Shown piece after piece: positions 61,134 to 64,000 of a stretch of DNA of 64,000 bases. The DNA is from Bacillus sp. FJAT-26390 (GTDB taxonomy: Bacteria > Bacillota > Bacilli > Paenibacillales > Paenibacillaceae): NCBI RefSeq assembly GCF_001682865.1, contig NZ_MAQX01000033.1, positions 1-64,000 of the forward strand, read 5' to 3'. The notes beneath the pieces were generated by a model. That model did no database searches and was not told the origin of the DNA. It saw only the letters and a program-made list of their open reading frames with translations. The position numbers and the translations under genes are program-made. The number at the start of each line of letters is the position of its first letter. The first letter of the stretch is position 1.

Positions 61134-64000
61134 TTATTCTGCTGCTGCAGCTACCTTCTGATTCTCTTTATGCTGTGCGATGGTCCTTGCGCGATCACGC
61201 TCAAGAATCGGCTTCAAGTATTTGCCCGTATACGATTGCTCTACCTTAATGACCTGCTCCGGCGTTCCTGTCGCAACGATCATACCGCCGCCGCTGCCGC
61301 CTTCCGGCCCTAGATCAATGAGGTAATCCGCTGTTTTGATGACGTCCAGGTTATGCTCGATGACGAGTACCGATTCGCCTGAATCAACCAAACGATGCAA
61401 TACCGTCAGCAATCTATCGATGTCGTGCACGTGCAAGCCCGTTGTAGGCTCATCTAAAATGTATAGCGTCTTGCCCGTCGAACGGCGGTATAGCTCAGCC
61501 GCCAGCTTCACCCGCTGCGCCTCGCCGCCAGACAATGTTGTTGCAGGCTGACCCAGCTTCATATAACCAAGGCCTACATCAAGAAGCGTTTGCACCTTGC
61601 GGTGAATGCGCGGAATGTTCTCGAAGAAGGAACAGCCGTCTTCAATCGTCATTTCCAGCACTTCGGCAATGTTCTTTCCTTTGTACTTCACTTCCAGCGT
61701 CTCGCGATTATAGCGTTTGCCCTTGCAGATCTCGCAAGGCACGTATACGTCGGGAAGGAAATGCATCTCGATTTTGATAATTCCGTCGCCGCGGCATGCC
61801 TCGCAGCGTCCGCCCTTCACGTTAAAGCTGAAGCGGCCTTTCTTATAGCCGCGAACCTTCGACTCTGTCGTGCTTGCGTACAAATCACGAATATCATCAA
61901 AAACGCCTGTGTAAGTGGCAGGATTCGATCTTGGCGTCCGGCCGATTGGCGATTGATCAATATCGATGACCTTCTCCAAATGCTCGATGCCTCGAAGCTC
62001 CTTGTACTGCCCTGGACGGGTTTTCGCTTTATTCAAATCACGCGCTAGCGTCTTGTAGAGAATTTCATTTACGAAAGTCGACTTGCCCGAACCCGAAACG
62101 CCCGTAACCGCCGAGAATACGCCGAGCGGTATTTTTACGTTCACGTTTCTAAGGTTGTTTTCCTTAGCGCCGCGTACCTCCAGCCATTTCTCGTTTGTTT
62201 TGCGTCGTTCAGCCGGCACTTCGATAAACTTGCGCCCGCTTAAATATTGTCCGGTCAACGAGTTTTCATTTTCCATCACTTCCGCAGGCGTACCTTCGGC
62301 AATGACCATGCCGCCGTGAATGCCTGCCCCAGGTCCAATATCAATGATGTAATCGGCTGCGAGCATCGTATCCTCGTCATGCTCTACGACGATCAGCGTA
62401 TTGCCGAGATTACGCATATGCTCTAGCGTCTCAATCAGCCGGTCGTTGTCGCGCTGATGCAAGCCGATGCTTGGCTCGTCCAGTATATAGAGGACGCCCA
62501 TCAAGCTGGAGCCGATTTGGGTTGCCAATCGAATCCGCTGCGCTTCCCCGCCGGACAGCGTCCCCGCTGCGCGGCTGAGCGACAAATATTCAAGCCCGAC
62601 ATTAACAAGGAAGCCAAGGCGGCTGTTTATTTCTTTCAAAATGAGGCTCGCAATCGCAAGCTCCTTCTTCGTCAGCTCAAGCGACTCGAAGTAACGCTGC
62701 GCATCGCCGATGGAGAACGATGTTACTTGCGACACATTTTGCGCGTTGATCGTTACTGCCAAGCTTTCCTTGCGCAGCCGCTGTCCCTTGCAGCTTGCGC
62801 ATGGCTTGGCGCTCATGTAGTTCTCAATATGCTCGCGCATCATATCCGATGCCGTATCGCGATAGCGGCGCTCGAGGTTATGGACGATCCCTTCGAATGG
62901 AACATAGGCCTCTTTGCGATGGCCGAAATCATTTTCGTATAAGAAACGAACGCGCTCTCCGCCTGTGCCAAAAAGCAGCTTCTTCATCTGCTCGGGCGCA
63001 AGCTCCGATACCGGCACGTTTTGCGGAATGCCGTAATGCACGCAAACCGCGCTCAGAAACTGCGGATAATAGTTGGACGTGCTGCCTGCCCAAGCTAGGA
63101 AAGCCGCATCCTCAACCGATTTGGTCGTATCAGGTACAAGCAAGTCCGGATCAACGATCATTTTGACGCCTAAGCCGTCACACTCCGGGCATGCGCCATA
63201 TGGGCTGTTGAAGGAAAACATCCGCGGCTCCAGCTCTTCGATGCTGAATCCGCATTCCGGACAAGCAAGGTTGGAGCTGAAGAGCAGCTCCTCTTGATCG
63301 ATAATATCAACGAGCACGCGTCCCTCGGACAGCTTAAGCGCCGTTTCCAAAGAATCCGCAAGCCTAGTCTGAACATCCGACTTCACGACGATACGGTCGA
63401 CCACAACTTCAATGCTGTGCTTTTTGTTTTTCTCCAGCTCAATCTTCTCGCTAAGCTCTCGGAGCTCGCCGTTTACGCGGACCCGTACGAACCCTTGCTT
63501 CTGAATATCAGCCAGCAGCTTGGTATGCTCGCCCTTGCGTCCCGAAATGAGCGGCGCCAAAATTTGCAGCTTCGTCTTCTCCGGGTATTCCATAATCCGA
63601 TCGACCATCTGCTCGACCGTCTGGGAAGTAATTTCTATGCCATGCTCCGGACAATGCGGCTTGCCGATACGGGCAAACAATAGCCGCAAATAATCGTAAA
63701 TTTCCGTAACCGTGCCGACTGTAGAACGCGGGTTGCGGCTGGTCGTCTTCTGGTCGATCGAGATAGCCGGTGATAATCCGTCGATCGAATCAACGTCCGG
63801 CTTTTCCATTTGTCCAAGGAATTGACGCGCATAGGCAGATAAGGATTCCACGTAGCGGCGCTGTCCTTCCGCATAAATCGTATCGAATGCGAGCGAAGAT
63901 TTACCAGATCCGCTTAGCCCTGTCAGTACGACAAATTTGTCGCGCGGTATGGTGACGTCAATGTTTTTAAGATTGTGGGCGCGAGCGCCCTTAATAACAA
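61134..64000 (-). CDS. uvrA: excinuclease ABC subunit A (5' end cut by window edge)
   Basis: UvrA is the damage-recognition ATPase of nucleotide excision repair. About 954 residues are in the window; the frame runs off the right edge a few codons before the true start. The first Walker A (G-L-S-G-S-G-K-S-S) lies near 63890, upstream of the GTG at 63851 that could be mistaken for a start. Two ABC signatures (L-S-G-G-E-A-Q-R), a second Walker A (G-V-S-G-S-G-K-S-T), zinc-binding C-P-E-C / C-x-x-C motifs and D-E-P-(S/T)-(I/T)-G-L-H are all present. Confidence 0.97.
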   Translation of the reverse strand, partial: VIKGARAHNLKNIDVTIPRDKFVVLTGLSGSGKSSLAFDTIYAEGQRRYVESLSAYARQFLGQMEKPDVDSIDGLSPAISIDQKTTSRNPRSTVGTVTEIYDYLRLLFARIGKPHCPEHGIEITSQTVEQMVDRIMEYPEKTKLQILAPLISGRKGEHTKLLADIQKQGFVRVRVNGELRELSEKIELEKNKKHSIEVVVDRIVVKSDVQTRLADSLETALKLSEGRVLVDIIDQEELLFSSNLACPECGFSIEELEPRMFSFNSPYGACPECDGLGVKMIVDPDLLVPDTTKSVEDAAFLAWAGSTSNYYPQFLSAVCVHYGIPQNVPVSELAPEQMKKLLFGTGGERVRFLYENDFGHRKEAYVPFEGIVHNLERRYRDTASDMMREHIENYMSAKPCASCKGQRLRKESLAVTINAQNVSQVTSFSIGDAQRYFESLELTKKELAIASLILKEINSRLGFLVNVGLEYLSLSRAAGTLSGGEAQRIRLATQIGSSLMGVLYILDEPSIGLHQRDNDRLIETLEHMRNLGNTLIVVEHDEDTMLAADYIIDIGPGAGIHGGMVIAEGTPAEVMENENSLTGQYLSGRKFIEVPAERRKTNEKWLEVRGAKENNLRNVNVKIPLGVFSAVTGVSGSGKSTFVNEILYKTLARDLNKAKTRPGQYKELRGIEHLEKVIDIDQSPIGRTPRSNPATYTGVFDDIRDLYASTTESKVRGYKKGRFSFNVKGGRCEACRGDGIIKIEMHFLPDVYVPCEICKGKRYNRETLEVKYKGKNIAEVLEMTIEDGCSFFENIPRIHRKVQTLLDVGLGYMKLGQPATTLSGGEAQRVKLAAELYRRSTGKTLYILDEPTTGLHVHDIDRLLTVLHRLVDSGESVLVIEHNLDVIKTADYLIDLGPEGGSGGGMIVATGTPEQVIKVEQSYTGKYLKPILERDRARTIAQHKENQKVAAAAE

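Noticed and set aside
63635..63851. GTG at 63851 as the start of uvrA
   Set aside because: The frame upstream to the window edge encodes the conserved first Walker A of UvrA, so the gene is cut by the window and does not start there.

Overview
The window comes from a low-to-moderate GC Gram-positive bacterium, almost certainly Paenibacillus or a close relative. The evidence is three large proteins carrying S-layer homology (SLH) domains, a YesM/YesN-type two-component system beside a sugar ABC transporter, PcrB, a SwrC-like RND pump, sigma-A promoters of the TTGACA-17-TATAAT type, and the first bases of a Bacillales-type 16S rRNA gene at the left edge. Nearly all genes lie on the minus strand. 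The exception is the sugar isomerase-like gene at 44563-45531.

Layout from left to right. (1) 1-550: the 5' tip of a 16S rRNA gene, its leader and two tandem rRNA promoters, then the ligA terminator. (2) 552-5088: pcrA-ligA with its own promoter. (3) 5193-32626: a block that sits between pcrA and pcrB. It holds a REC-wHTH-BTAD (SARP-like) response regulator, a hybrid histidine kinase with two kinase cores, a PDZ-less trypsin-like protease, and three giant exported proteins (about 3005, 2543 and 1742 residues). Two of the giants end in SLH domains; the third has no visible anchor. The promoter region of the giants carries an 11-bp tandem direct repeat placed 9 bases before a -10 hexamer, the layout used by SARP-type activators. 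(4) 32766-33549: pcrB with its own promoter. (5) 33571-33960: a non-coding stretch with a 225-bp repeat element bounded by 12-bp inverted repeats. (6) 33986-44367: a U32-family protein, an RND pump with its membrane fusion lipoprotein, and an HtrA-like protease followed by a stalk-domain/PsbP-like-repeat exported protein. (7) 44563-45807: a TIM-barrel isomerase and a 71-residue membrane protein. (8) 46042-60894: a polysaccharide-use locus. It contains an SLH-anchored beta-helix protein with an export foldase, a GH88 unsaturated uronyl hydrolase, a DUF2264 protein, a YesN/YesM regulator pair, and an ABC importer (binding lipoprotein plus two permeases, no ATPase gene). (9) 61134-64000: uvrA, cut by the right edge.

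How the parts fit. In region 8 the wall-bound beta-helix protein probably cuts a uronate-containing polysaccharide outside the cell, the ABC system imports the fragments, and GH88 (with DUF2264) removes the unsaturated uronic acid. A catabolite-repression-like site lies in front of the foldase/beta-helix operon. In region 3 the kinase and regulator probably sense an envelope or external signal and switch on the giant surface proteins from the repeat-bearing promoter about 23 kb upstream. This region is the best candidate for an undescribed system. In Bacillus pcrB, pcrA and ligA are adjacent, so the block separates genes that are normally neighbours.
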